In this document: positions 8,570 to 15,847 of the stretch, piece after piece
Numbering within the stretch: the stretch's first letter is position 1
Layout: each line of letters starts with the position of its first letter
Assembly (NCBI RefSeq): GCF_015500075.1
Contig: NZ_CP045496.1
Location: 4,040,001-4,104,000, forward strand
Direction of reading: 5' to 3'
Source of the DNA: Mesorhizobium sp. INR15
Lineage (GTDB): Bacteria > Pseudomonadota > Alphaproteobacteria > Rhizobiales > Rhizobiaceae
Length of the DNA: 64,000 nt
The notes under the pieces: generated by a model
The model's database searches: none
What the model was told of the DNA's origin: nothing
What the model saw: the letters and a program-made list of their open reading frames with translations, nothing else
Made by a program: the position numbers and the translations under genes

Positions 8570-9016
8570 ATGATTGACGATGTCTACAATGCGAAAATTC
8601 TCGGTTTTGCCGGAAACATCGCGCGCATCGGCCGGCTCGATCATCCGGACGCGAGCGCCAAGGCGCATTCCAAGCTGTGCGGTTCGACCGTCACCGTCGA
8701 CCTCAAGATGGAGGAGGGCGTGGTCACCGACTTCGCCCATGACGTGAAGGCCTGCGCGCTCGGCCAGGCGTCTTCCTCGATCATGGCGCAGCATGTGGTC
8801 GGCGCCACGGCGGATGAATTGCGCACAGTGCGCGAGACGATGCTGAAGATGCTGAAGGAAAATGGGACGCCGCCGGACGGCCGCTTCGCCGACCTCAAGT
8901 ATCTGGAACCGGTGCGCGACTACAAGGCACGGCATGCGTCGACCATGCTGACCTTCGACGCCGTGGTCGATGCCATCGGCCAGATCGAGAAGAAGCGCGC
9001 CGAAGAGGCGGCTTAG
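8570..9016 (+). CDS. iron-sulfur cluster assembly scaffold protein (IscU/NifU-N-like)
   Basis: The 148-residue protein has the IscU fold signature: first Cys in KLCGSTVTVDL, second Cys in VKACALGQASSSIM, and the region equivalent to the His-Cys pair as KARHASTML, where the third cysteine is alanine. Related rhizobial proteins, as I recall them, share this RHAST form, so it is probably a family trait. A scaffold or cluster-transfer role is inferred. ATG 8570 is chosen because the frame upstream has no family resemblance. Its stop codon TAG (9014-9016) lies in the target duplication of the IS element, so the protein is intact. Confidence 0.85.
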   Translation: MIDDVYNAKILGFAGNIARIGRLDHPDASAKAHSKLCGSTVTVDLKMEEGVVTDFAHDVKACALGQASSSIMAQHVVGATADELRTVRETMLKMLKENGTPPDGRFADLKYLEPVRDYKARHASTMLTFDAVVDAIGQIEKKRAEEAA

Positions 9017-9017
9017 G
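9012..9017. repeat. IS481 target-site duplication, left copy (CTTAGG)
   Basis: The six bases CTTAGG immediately outside the left inverted repeat are repeated exactly at 10050-10055. The left copy contains the stop codon of the scaffold gene (TAG, + strand) and the transposase stop (TAA, - strand). Confidence 0.85.
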
Positions 9018-9966
9018 TGTGGAGCCTCAATAGGTTGTCCTCGGTTCTGTCGAGGCGACTGATCGGTGTTTTGGACTTTAGGCTGCCGTGCGGGCGATGC
9101 CAATTGTACCTGTGGAGCCATACCGGCAGTTCGGCTGCGCGGTGGTGCGAGGTCGGATAGGCGATGGCATAGGCCCATTCCCTTAGCGCGGTCTGGATGA
9201 AGCGCTCGGCCTTGCCGTTGGTCTTGGGCGTGTAGGGCCTTGTCCTGACATGCTTAAGGTCGAGATCGCGACAGGCTTTGGCGAAGGCTTTCGACCTATA
9301 GCAGGAGCCGTTGTCGGTCATGACGCGCGCAATGGTGACGCCGAGGCTTGCATAATAGGCCAACGCCGCCTTGAGGAAGGCGACGGCGCTTTCCTTCTTC
9401 TCGTCGGGCAGGATCTGCGAGAAGGCGATGCGAGAGGCGTCGTCGATGCAGACATGGACGAATTCCCATCCGGCGCCGCGCGACTTGCCCTTCTGTGGAT
9501 CGCCGGTGATGCGGTGCCCGACCTGGCTGAAGCGGCCCAGCTTCTTGATGTCGATGTGGATCATCTCGCCGGGGTGCTCGCGCTCGTAGCGCCGGATCGG
9601 TTCGGCCGGCTCAATGTCCTTCAGCCGCGACAGCCCGGCACGCTTCAGCACCCGGCTGACGGTGGCGGGTGAGACGCCAACCTCCATGGCGATGTGCTTG
9701 CCGGTCAGCCGCCGGCGGCGCAATGCCATGATGCGCTCGGCCACCGCCTGTCCGGTCATCCCCGGCATGACATGAGGCCGCGACGAGCGGTCGACCATGC
9801 CGGCCCGGCCCTCGGCCTTGTAGCGCTCGACCCAGCGCGCCGCGATCTTCGCCGACACACCATACGTCCGCGCCGCATGGGCTTGGGAAAGACGACCTTC
9901 TATCACCGACAGCGCCATTTCCTCTCGACGCAGCGGCGTGAGACGGGCATTCTTGTGGATGTTCAT
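9013..9966 (-). CDS. IS481-family transposase
   Basis: The 317-residue protein has an N-terminal helix-turn-helix region (about 10-110: LSQAHAARTYGVSAKIAARW and VSPATVSRVLKRAGL) and a DDE integrase core with HIDIKKLG (first Asp), MTDNGSCYRS (second Asp) and TNGKAERFIQTALREWA (Glu), the IS481/IS3-like signature. The reading frame leaves the element: its TAA (9013-9015) is made by the duplicated target CTTAGG, so the element relies on its insertion site for the stop codon. No frameshift or internal stop is seen. Confidence 0.95.
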   Translation of the reverse strand: MNIHKNARLTPLRREEMALSVIEGRLSQAHAARTYGVSAKIAARWVERYKAEGRAGMVDRSSRPHVMPGMTGQAVAERIMALRRRRLTGKHIAMEVGVSPATVSRVLKRAGLSRLKDIEPAEPIRRYEREHPGEMIHIDIKKLGRFSQVGHRITGDPQKGKSRGAGWEFVHVCIDDASRIAFSQILPDEKKESAVAFLKAALAYYASLGVTIARVMTDNGSCYRSKAFAKACRDLDLKHVRTRPYTPKTNGKAERFIQTALREWAYAIAYPTSHHRAAELPVWLHRYNWHRPHGSLKSKTPISRLDRTEDNLLRLHT

Positions 9967-10049
9967 TCGGACCCTCCGATGAGTGCTGAAGCTTGGTAAC
10001 TCCAGTCTCCTCGGTCAGGTCCGAATGGACAACCCCCTGAGAGCTCACA
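9018..10049 (-). mobile_element. IS481-family insertion sequence, complete, 1032 bp
   Basis: One transposase gene fills the element. Imperfect 23-bp terminal inverted repeats are present: left end TGTGGAGCCTCAATAGGTTG-TCC (9018-9040), and right end, read inwards, TGTGAGCTCTCAGGGGGTTG-TCC (10049-10027), 16 of 23 identical. A 6-bp direct repeat CTTAGG flanks both ends, in line with the CTAG-centred targets known for IS481. The intact ORF, ends and duplication suggest a recent and possibly still active insertion. Confidence 0.92.
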
Positions 10050-10055
10050 CTTAGG
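10050..10055. repeat. IS481 target-site duplication, right copy (CTTAGG)
   Basis: This exact copy of 9012-9017 lies immediately outside the right inverted repeat. It contains the stop codon (TAA on the minus strand, 10051-10053) of the LysR gene. Confidence 0.85.
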
Positions 10056-10983
10056 CCAGATAGTTCTGTGCCTGCAGCACGCGCCTGCTCTCGGCGAATT
10101 CGCCGCGGATCCAGTTGGCGAACGCAGCGGCCGGCTCTGAGAGATCGCGCAAATTCCGCGCCACCAGCCAGTAAGCGCCGCAGATAACGTTGGCGTCGAA
10201 CGGCTTGATCAGCGTGCCGGCGGCCAGTTCCTCGGTCACCAGCAGAAGGTCGCCCAGCGCCACGCCATGTCCGAGCATGGCTGCCTGTTTCGACAATGAG
10301 GCGTCGGCCAGCAACGGCCCGCGCTCCGGCATCACGTCATCGGTGACGCCAGCCGCCTCGAACCATCGCGTCCAACCCTGGCGGTTTTCTTCGTGCAGCA
10401 AGGTGTAGCGGCGCAGGTCGACGGGGCGTTTCAGCGCCGGACCGGATTTGAAAAGCGCGGGCGACAGCACAGGTGAATCAATGACCAATGCCAGCCGCTC
10501 CGCCTCGCTGCGCGGCCAGGAGGTGTCGTGCGCGCTGAAGCGCAGAGCCAGTTCGGCCTGGTCGCTGCGGAATTCGATCAGACGCGAGTTGACGTCGAGC
10601 GAGACGTCGATGTCCGGCCGCAGTTCACGGAACCGGTTTAGCCGCGGCACCAGCCAGGATGCCGCAAGCGATGGCTCGACGCTGACACTGACCATGGACT
10701 GGGCCGGTGTCGCCACCAATTCGCCGAGCAACGTGTCGATGGCGTCAAAGCTCCTGACGAGCTGGTCCAGCAGACGCCGGCCCGTGTCGGTCAGTTCAAC
10801 GCGCCGATGGTGGCGCTCGAACAGAGGCTGGCGCAGGAAGGATTCAAGCTCTCGGATCTGACGGCTGATCGCAGCTTGCGAGACGAAAAGCTCCTCGGCC
10901 GCCCGGCTGAAGCTCAGGTGACGGCCTGCCGCTTCGAAGCTTCTCAGTGCCGTCAGAGGCAAGCGTCCACGCTTCATTCGCAT
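10051..10983 (-). CDS. LysR-family transcriptional regulator (GcvA-like)
   Basis: The 310-residue protein has an N-terminal winged helix-turn-helix (about residues 8-65: LPLTALRSFEAAGRHLSFS, AAEELFVSQAAISRQIRELE) followed by a LysR substrate-binding domain. The N-terminus LPLTALRSFEAAGRHLSF is characteristic of the GcvA/AmpR-like subgroup. No target is evident: the gcv operon is 26 kb away, and a class D beta-lactamase gene lies about 0.9 kb upstream on the opposite strand, which makes an AmpR-like role thinkable but unproven. Starts at 10983 or 10977 are both possible. Before the IS insertion its stop overlapped that of the scaffold gene. Confidence 0.92.
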   Translation of the reverse strand: MRMKRGRLPLTALRSFEAAGRHLSFSRAAEELFVSQAAISRQIRELESFLRQPLFERHHRRVELTDTGRRLLDQLVRSFDAIDTLLGELVATPAQSMVSVSVEPSLAASWLVPRLNRFRELRPDIDVSLDVNSRLIEFRSDQAELALRFSAHDTSWPRSEAERLALVIDSPVLSPALFKSGPALKRPVDLRRYTLLHEENRQGWTRWFEAAGVTDDVMPERGPLLADASLSKQAAMLGHGVALGDLLLVTEELAAGTLIKPFDANVICGAYWLVARNLRDLSEPAAAFANWIRGEFAESRRVLQAQNYLA

Positions 10984-11070
10984 AATCTCAAGTTATTCGA
11001 GCTGGAAATTATACTCGTTTGAAGGCGAAGGCCAGATTTTGTCTAATCAGGGCCAGAAGGAGATACGGCC

Positions 11071-11232
11071 ATGGCCCAATTTCTTGAGATTTTCGGCGAT
11101 GTGATGCGCATCGTGACGTTTCAGCGGCAGAGCGAGCGGTTGCCAAACAGGGGAAGCCGGGAAGAGGCGCGGACCGCACCCACACGTTGGGCATCTTTGC
11201 CCAGTAGCCGTATCGCGCGGTTTCACCGCTGA
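11071..11232 (+). CDS. possible 53-residue protein, unknown
   Basis: A short frame between the LysR gene and yidD starts with ATG 11071 behind a strong Shine-Dalgarno AAGGAG (11057-11062, 8-base spacing). The protein begins MAQFLEIFGDVMRIVTFQRQ and ends Arg-rich. I do not recognise it. The N-terminal ~20 residues look like a plausible amphipathic helix, whereas the rest has low-complexity basic character, so it may be a degraded or mis-started gene. Support is only the ribosome site and position. Confidence 0.35.
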   Translation: MAQFLEIFGDVMRIVTFQRQSERLPNRGSREEARTAPTRWASLPSSRIARFHR

Positions 11233-11258
11233 AATCACGACGACTGGTACCGAGACCC

Positions 11259-11702
11259 GTGAGGGATTGTGTTTTGCCTGTGAAGCTTTCATCTGTTGCG
11301 TCAGGGAAACGCGATGCGGAGAAGGCAGTGCGCGACGATCATCGACACGCGCATGGGGCCGGGCCAACACAGCGTGGCCGCAACTGGCCGGGCCCGTGGC
11401 GCAAAACGCCGGGCCGCATTCTCGGCACGTCGCTGGTGCGGCTCTATCAACTGACGCTATCAGGCTTCGTTGGCAATTCCTGCCGGCATCTACCGACTTG
11501 CTCGGAATACGCCCACGAGGCAGTCGCCCGCCACGGCCTGTGGGCCGGCGGCTGGATGGGGCTTTTCCGCGTGCTGCGCTGCGGGCCATTCGGCACGCAT
11601 GGCATCGACCGTGTGCCGGTGGCGCTGGCGGATCGTTATCTCTGGTTCACGCCCTGGCGCTACTGGCGGATCGGCAAAAAGCCTGCCGATCCGGAGAACT
11701 GA
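11259..11702 (+). CDS. yidD: membrane protein insertion efficiency factor YidD
   Basis: YidD is a small inner-membrane-associated protein that assists YidC-dependent insertion. The signature is clear: LVRLYQLTLSGF, NSCRHLPTCSEYAHEAV and GWMGLFRVLRCGPFGTHGID (about residues 62-115), with the conserved Cys residues. The N-terminal ~45 residues before RNWPGPWRKTPGRILG are charged and poorly conserved. The start is uncertain: the frame opens with GTG 11259 without a good ribosome site. The other members of the usual rpmH-rnpA-yidC group are not here, as is common in rhizobia, where yidD is often separate. Confidence 0.88.
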   Translation: MRDCVLPVKLSSVASGKRDAEKAVRDDHRHAHGAGPTQRGRNWPGPWRKTPGRILGTSLVRLYQLTLSGFVGNSCRHLPTCSEYAHEAVARHGLWAGGWMGLFRVLRCGPFGTHGIDRVPVALADRYLWFTPWRYWRIGKKPADPEN

Positions 11703-11847
11703 TGCTTGCGCCCGAGGCTCTGGAGCGGGCAATGCGAATGACTTTTACGATCTGTTTAGGTTAACCACATCTATCGCATTTGAGACAAAATCGAGACAAG
11801 AGAACTCGCTAAGCCGCTCCCCACACCCCTTCTGGAGCGAGTACCCG

Positions 11848-12675
11848 ATGCGCAATTTAGACCGTCTTCCCTTCATCATGGCCGCCGTCTTGTTTCTGCT
11901 GGCCTGGCTGCTGGGGTTTCCGCTGCGCGCGCAATCCGCACCGTTGAAAGACGTCCAATGCACGGTGATTCAGGATGCCGCGAGCGGCAAGACGCTCTAT
12001 CAGGACGGGGTCTGTGACCAGCGCTTCAGCCCGGCTTCGACATTCAAGCTGCCGCTGTCGCTGATCGGCTATGACGCTGGAATCCTGAGCGACGAGCACA
12101 CACCAACCTGGGACTACAAGCCCGAATTCAACGCCGTGAAGCGGGACCAGAAAGCCGTCGACCCGACGATCTGGGAGCGCGACTCGATCCTGTGGTTCTC
12201 CAGGGAGATCACGAGCCGGCTCGGCGGCACCAGCTTCGTTGGCTATGTCAAGAAATTCGACTACGGCAACAATGATGTTTCCGGCAATCCCGGCAAGAAC
12301 GACAGCCTGACCCAGTCCTGGGTGAACTCCTCGCTCAAGATAACGCCGATCGAGCAGGTCAACTTCCTGCGCCGGCTGCTTGCCCGAGACTTGCCGGTGT
12401 CGGCCAAGGCCTATGACATGACCAAGGCGATCATACCGACATTCCAGGCCGGCGGCTGGACCGTGCAAGGCAAGACCGGCTCCACTCGGCTGCGCAACGA
12501 TGCCGAAAAGATCGAGGACAAGCGTTCACTTGGCTGGTTTGTCGGCTGGGCGCAAAAGGATGGCCGCCAGATCGTCTTTGCCCGCCTGGCGGTCGACACC
12601 AAGCGCACCGATATGCCCAAGGGCTTGAAGACGCGTGCCGGGTTCCTGAAGGACCTGCCGCAGCTGATCAAATGA
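11848..12675 (+). CDS. class D (OXA-type) beta-lactamase / penicillin-recognising hydrolase
   Basis: The 275-residue precursor has a signal peptide (about 1-31, hydrophobic 10-24, cleavage near AQSAP). The class D motifs are in place: S64-T-F-K67 (active Ser and the lysine that is carbamylated in this class), SIL (113-115, in the S-x-V position), YGN (139-141) and KTG (209-211), with the WERDSILWFS segment between. It is therefore predicted to be a periplasmic, active serine beta-lactamase; the spectrum cannot be told. ATG 11848 is chosen because the signal peptide begins there, although the frame is open from 11470 over yidD. It lies between yidD and thrS with no mobile element next to it and looks chromosomal. 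Confidence 0.9.
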   Translation: MRNLDRLPFIMAAVLFLLAWLLGFPLRAQSAPLKDVQCTVIQDAASGKTLYQDGVCDQRFSPASTFKLPLSLIGYDAGILSDEHTPTWDYKPEFNAVKRDQKAVDPTIWERDSILWFSREITSRLGGTSFVGYVKKFDYGNNDVSGNPGKNDSLTQSWVNSSLKITPIEQVNFLRRLLARDLPVSAKAYDMTKAIIPTFQAGGWTVQGKTGSTRLRNDAEKIEDKRSLGWFVGWAQKDGRQIVFARLAVDTKRTDMPKGLKTRAGFLKDLPQLIK

Positions 12676-12758
12676 AAGCCTGACGCCTGATCCGGCTTTA
12701 CGGCGGCGGAAACTGCCCATAAAAGACAGCCGCGCCGGACGCATCCGGCTTCACCCAT

Positions 12759-12801
12759 GCATGTTGTGCGCAAAGCCGCTCAACAGTTTTGAGCGACATG
12801 C
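12759..12801. repeat. rhizobial-type palindromic intergenic repeat, copy 2
   Basis: GCATGTTGTGCGCAAA, centre GCCGCTCAACAG, then TTTTGAGCGACATGC form an imperfect palindrome just upstream of thrS. It has the same plan as the elements at 7630-7676 and 51482-51526. It could also act as a hairpin between the beta-lactamase gene and thrS. Confidence 0.6.
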
Positions 12802-12846
12802 ATTTAACCACCCGCGCTCGTTTGCGGGACTGGATAGGAGAATGAC

Positions 12847-14823
12847 ATGCTGAATTCCGTTTCCCTGACATTTCCCGATGGCTCCGTGCGCGAATACGAC
12901 GCGGCGATGACTGGTGCTGGTCTCGCGGAATCGATCTCCAAGTCGCTGGCCAAGAAGGCTGTCGCCTATGCCATCGATGGCGTGGTGCGCGATCTCAGCG
13001 ATCCACTCGGCAAGTCCGGCAAGGTCGAGATCGTCACCCGTGACGATCCGCGCGCGCTGGAGTTGATCCGCCACGACACCGCGCACGTCCTGGCGGAAGC
13101 GGTGCAGGAACTGTGGCCGGGGACGCAGGTGACCATCGGACCGGTGATCGAGAACGGATTCTACTACGATTTCGCCCGCAACGAGCCCTTCACGCCCGAC
13201 GATTTTCCGGTGATCGAGAAAAAGATGCGCGAGATCATTGCGCGCAACAAGCCGTTCACCAAAGAGGTCTGGTCGCGCGAGCAGGCGAAAAAAGTGTTTG
13301 CCGACAAAGGCGAACGCTACAAGCTGGAATTGATCGATGCGATTCCCGAGGACCAGGATCTCAAGATCTATGGACAGGGCGGCTGGTTCGACCTTTGCCG
13401 TGGTCCGCACATGGCTTCGACCGGCCAGATCGGCAACGCCTTCAAGCTGATGAAGGTGGCCGGCGCCTATTGGCGCGGCGATAGCAACAACCCGATGCTG
13501 ACGCGCATCTATGGCACCGCATGGGCCGATCAGGCACAGCTTGAAGCCTACCAGACGATGCTGGAAGAGGCTGAGAAGCGCGACCACCGCAAGCTCGGCC
13601 GCGAGATGGACCTGTTCCATTTCCAGGAGGAGGGGCCCGGCGTCGTCTTCTGGCACGCCAAGGGCTGGAAGATGTTCCAGAACCTGGTCAACTACATGCG
13701 CCGGCGCCTCGACGAGCAGGGCTACCAAGAGGTCAATGCACCGCAGGTTCTGGACAAGAGCCTGTGGGAGACGTCAGGCCACTGGGGCTGGTATCGCGAT
13801 GCCATGTTCAAGGTGACCGTGGCCGGCGACGACACCGACGACGACCGCGTCTTCGCGCTGAAGCCGATGAACTGCCCTGGTCATGTGCAGATCTTCAAGC
13901 ATGGGTTGAAGTCCTATCGCGACCTGCCAGTGAAGCTGGCGGAGTTCGGCAATGTGCACCGCTACGAGCCGTCGGGTGCCCTGCACGGGCTGATGCGCGT
14001 GCGCGGCTTCACGCAGGACGATGCGCATATTTTCTGCACCGAGGAGCAACTGGCGTCGGAGTGCCTGCGCATCAACGACCTGATCCTGTCGACCTATGCC
14101 GATTTCGGTTTCGACGAGATCAGCGTGAAGCTGTCGACGCGACCAGAAAAGCGTGTCGGCACCGACGAAGCCTGGGATCACGCCGAAGCGATCATGGGCA
14201 ACGTTCTGGAGACGATCCGGACACAGTCGGGCAATCGTATCAAGACCTCGATCAATCCGGGCGAGGGCGCCTTCTACGGGCCGAAATTCGAATATGTGTT
14301 GAAGGACGCCATCGGCCGCGAATGGCAATGCGGAACCACCCAAGTGGACTTCAACCTGCCGGAGCGTTTCGGTGCTTTCTATATCGGCTCGGATTCCGAA
14401 AAGAAGCAGCCTGTGATGGTGCATCGCGCCATCTGTGGTTCAATGGAACGCTTCCTTGGCATCCTGATCGAGAACTATTCGGGCCATTTCCCGCTCTGGT
14501 TCGCGCCCTTGCAGATTGTGGTGGCGACGATCACCTCCGATGCCGACGACTACGCCACGAAGGTCGTGGCGCGGTTGAAGGCGGCCGGCCTGCTGGCCGA
14601 AGCGGACCTGCGTAACGAGAAGATCAACTACAAGGTCCGCGAACATTCGCTGGCCAAGGTGCCGGTCATTCTCGTCTGCGGCAAGCGCGAGGCGGAGGAG
14701 CAGACCGTCAACATCCGCCGTCTTGGCTCGCGCGATCAGGAATCGCTTGGGCTTGGCGAAGCGGTGAGGCTGCTGACCGAGGAGGCGGTGACGCCTGACC
14801 GCAAGCGCAAAGCGGCGGCCTGA
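12847..14823 (+). CDS. thrS: threonyl-tRNA synthetase
   Basis: ThrRS charges tRNA-Thr. The 658 residues contain the N-terminal TGS domain (1-~65), the editing domain with HDTAHVLAEAVQ (about 77-88), and the class II catalytic core: NCPGHVQIFK, FGNVHRYEPSGALHG (motif 2) and the C-terminal MVHRAICGSMERFLGIL (motif 3), then an anticodon-binding domain (~560-650). Length is standard. The ribosome site TAGGAGAAT precedes ATG 12847. No T-box or other leader is recognised in the 171 bases upstream, only a palindromic repeat. A strong terminator follows. Confidence 0.98.
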   Translation: MLNSVSLTFPDGSVREYDAAMTGAGLAESISKSLAKKAVAYAIDGVVRDLSDPLGKSGKVEIVTRDDPRALELIRHDTAHVLAEAVQELWPGTQVTIGPVIENGFYYDFARNEPFTPDDFPVIEKKMREIIARNKPFTKEVWSREQAKKVFADKGERYKLELIDAIPEDQDLKIYGQGGWFDLCRGPHMASTGQIGNAFKLMKVAGAYWRGDSNNPMLTRIYGTAWADQAQLEAYQTMLEEAEKRDHRKLGREMDLFHFQEEGPGVVFWHAKGWKMFQNLVNYMRRRLDEQGYQEVNAPQVLDKSLWETSGHWGWYRDAMFKVTVAGDDTDDDRVFALKPMNCPGHVQIFKHGLKSYRDLPVKLAEFGNVHRYEPSGALHGLMRVRGFTQDDAHIFCTEEQLASECLRINDLILSTYADFGFDEISVKLSTRPEKRVGTDEAWDHAEAIMGNVLETIRTQSGNRIKTSINPGEGAFYGPKFEYVLKDAIGREWQCGTTQVDFNLPERFGAFYIGSDSEKKQPVMVHRAICGSMERFLGILIENYSGHFPLWFAPLQIVVATITSDADDYATKVVARLKAAGLLAEADLRNEKINYKVREHSLAKVPVILVCGKREAEEQTVNIRRLGSRDQESLGLGEAVRLLTEEAVTPDRKRKAAA

Positions 14824-14843
14824 TTCAACAGCGTTTCCAATCG

Positions 14844-14871
14844 AATGGCGGTGGAGCAATCCACCGCCATT
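14844..14871 (+). terminator. rho-independent terminator after thrS
   Basis: A perfect 12-bp stem AATGGCGGTGGA / TCCACCGCCATT with a GCAA (GNRA) tetraloop is followed by TTCATATCCTT. It is 20 bases after the thrS stop. Confidence 0.8.
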
Positions 14872-14908
14872 TTCATATCCTTGTCACGCCGGCCTAGTAA
14901 CGAACCTC

Positions 14909-15847
14909 ATGCTCAAGCTGAAAATGCGCGAAAAACCGTTTCCAGAGCTTTCCTACGCCAATGCGCGCCAGCCCGCGCTGACGCGCTGGGTCATCCATTC
15001 CATCGAGGGCCTGTCGGGCCGCGACCGCTATGCCGCGCTCTATGATTTCTGGCGGCGCCAGGTGGTGCCGACCGGCGAGCGGATTTTCAGCCGCATGCTC
15101 GATCTGATCGACGTTCGTGTGCGCACCACCGATCCATGGCCGCCGCAAAAGCTGCCGGACACGCCCCTGGTCATGGTCGCCAACCATCCGTTCGGTATTG
15201 GCGACGGCATCGCCGTCCTGTCGCTGGCCGAGCAACTGGGGCGTCCATTCCGGGTGATGATCCACAAGGACCTGCTCAAGATCAGCGAGATGGAACCCTA
15301 TTCGCTGCCGATCGACTTCTCCGAGACCAAGGATGCGCTGAAGAACAACATGGCGGTGCGCCATGAGGCGGTGCGGCTGCTCAAGGAGGGCGTCACCATC
15401 GTGGTGTTTCCAGCCGGCGGTGTCGCCACCGCGCCGAAAGGCTTTGGCCGGGCGCGCGACTTGCCATGGAAGATGTTTCCGGCTCGTCTTGTCCAGGACG
15501 CCAAGGCTTCGGTCGTGCCGATGCATTTCTCCGGTCAGAACGGCAGGCTTTTTCACCTTGTCAGCGGGCCGATGAACATGGCCGAGCGTGATGGCCGCGT
15601 GGCCAAATTCGTCGGCAAGGCGTCGTTGACGCTGCGCATTTCACTGCTGATCCACGAGTTCGCGCGCCTGTCCGGCAAGGGGATCGATGTGCGTGTCGGT
15701 GATGTGCTGACCTGGGGAGAGCTGGAGCCGCTGCGCGACCGCAAGGCGCTGCTTGAGCGGCTGCATCGCGGTGTCTTCGACCTGGCGCCGGCCATGCCGC
15801 GCCGGCGGCTTCCGTTCCTGCCCGCGCGCAACAAGCTCGCCGCTTAA
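14909..15847 (+). CDS. lysophospholipid acyltransferase-family protein (PlsC-like)
   Basis: The 312-residue protein has the acyltransferase block I NHPFGIGDGIAV (about residues 90-101) and a later FPAGGVATAPKGFGRA block, as in PlsC/OlsA-related enzymes that acylate glycerol phosphates or lipid A-like acceptors. The block I spacing is H-x5-D rather than the classic H-x4-D, a variant I associate with the NHPFG-x2-DG subgroup. No strong membrane helix is evident, so it is likely peripheral. Acceptor and acyl donor are unknown. The stop codon overlaps that of the convergent gene by 4 bases (TTAA at 15844-15847). Confidence 0.85.
   Translation: MLKLKMREKPFPELSYANARQPALTRWVIHSIEGLSGRDRYAALYDFWRRQVVPTGERIFSRMLDLIDVRVRTTDPWPPQKLPDTPLVMVANHPFGIGDGIAVLSLAEQLGRPFRVMIHKDLLKISEMEPYSLPIDFSETKDALKNNMAVRHEAVRLLKEGVTIVVFPAGGVATAPKGFGRARDLPWKMFPARLVQDAKASVVPMHFSGQNGRLFHLVSGPMNMAERDGRVAKFVGKASLTLRISLLIHEFARLSGKGIDVRVGDVLTWGELEPLRDRKALLERLHRGVFDLAPAMPRRRLPFLPARNKLAA

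Noticed and set aside
9611..10048. Second frame inside the IS element as a possible IS3-type orfA/orfB arrangement
   Set aside because: The transposase is one continuous frame with HTH and DDE parts, the IS481 layout; the second frame is a shadow.
11009..11194. 61-codon minus-strand frame upstream of the LysR gene
   Set aside because: No ribosome site, low-complexity translation, overlaps the better-supported small plus-strand frame.
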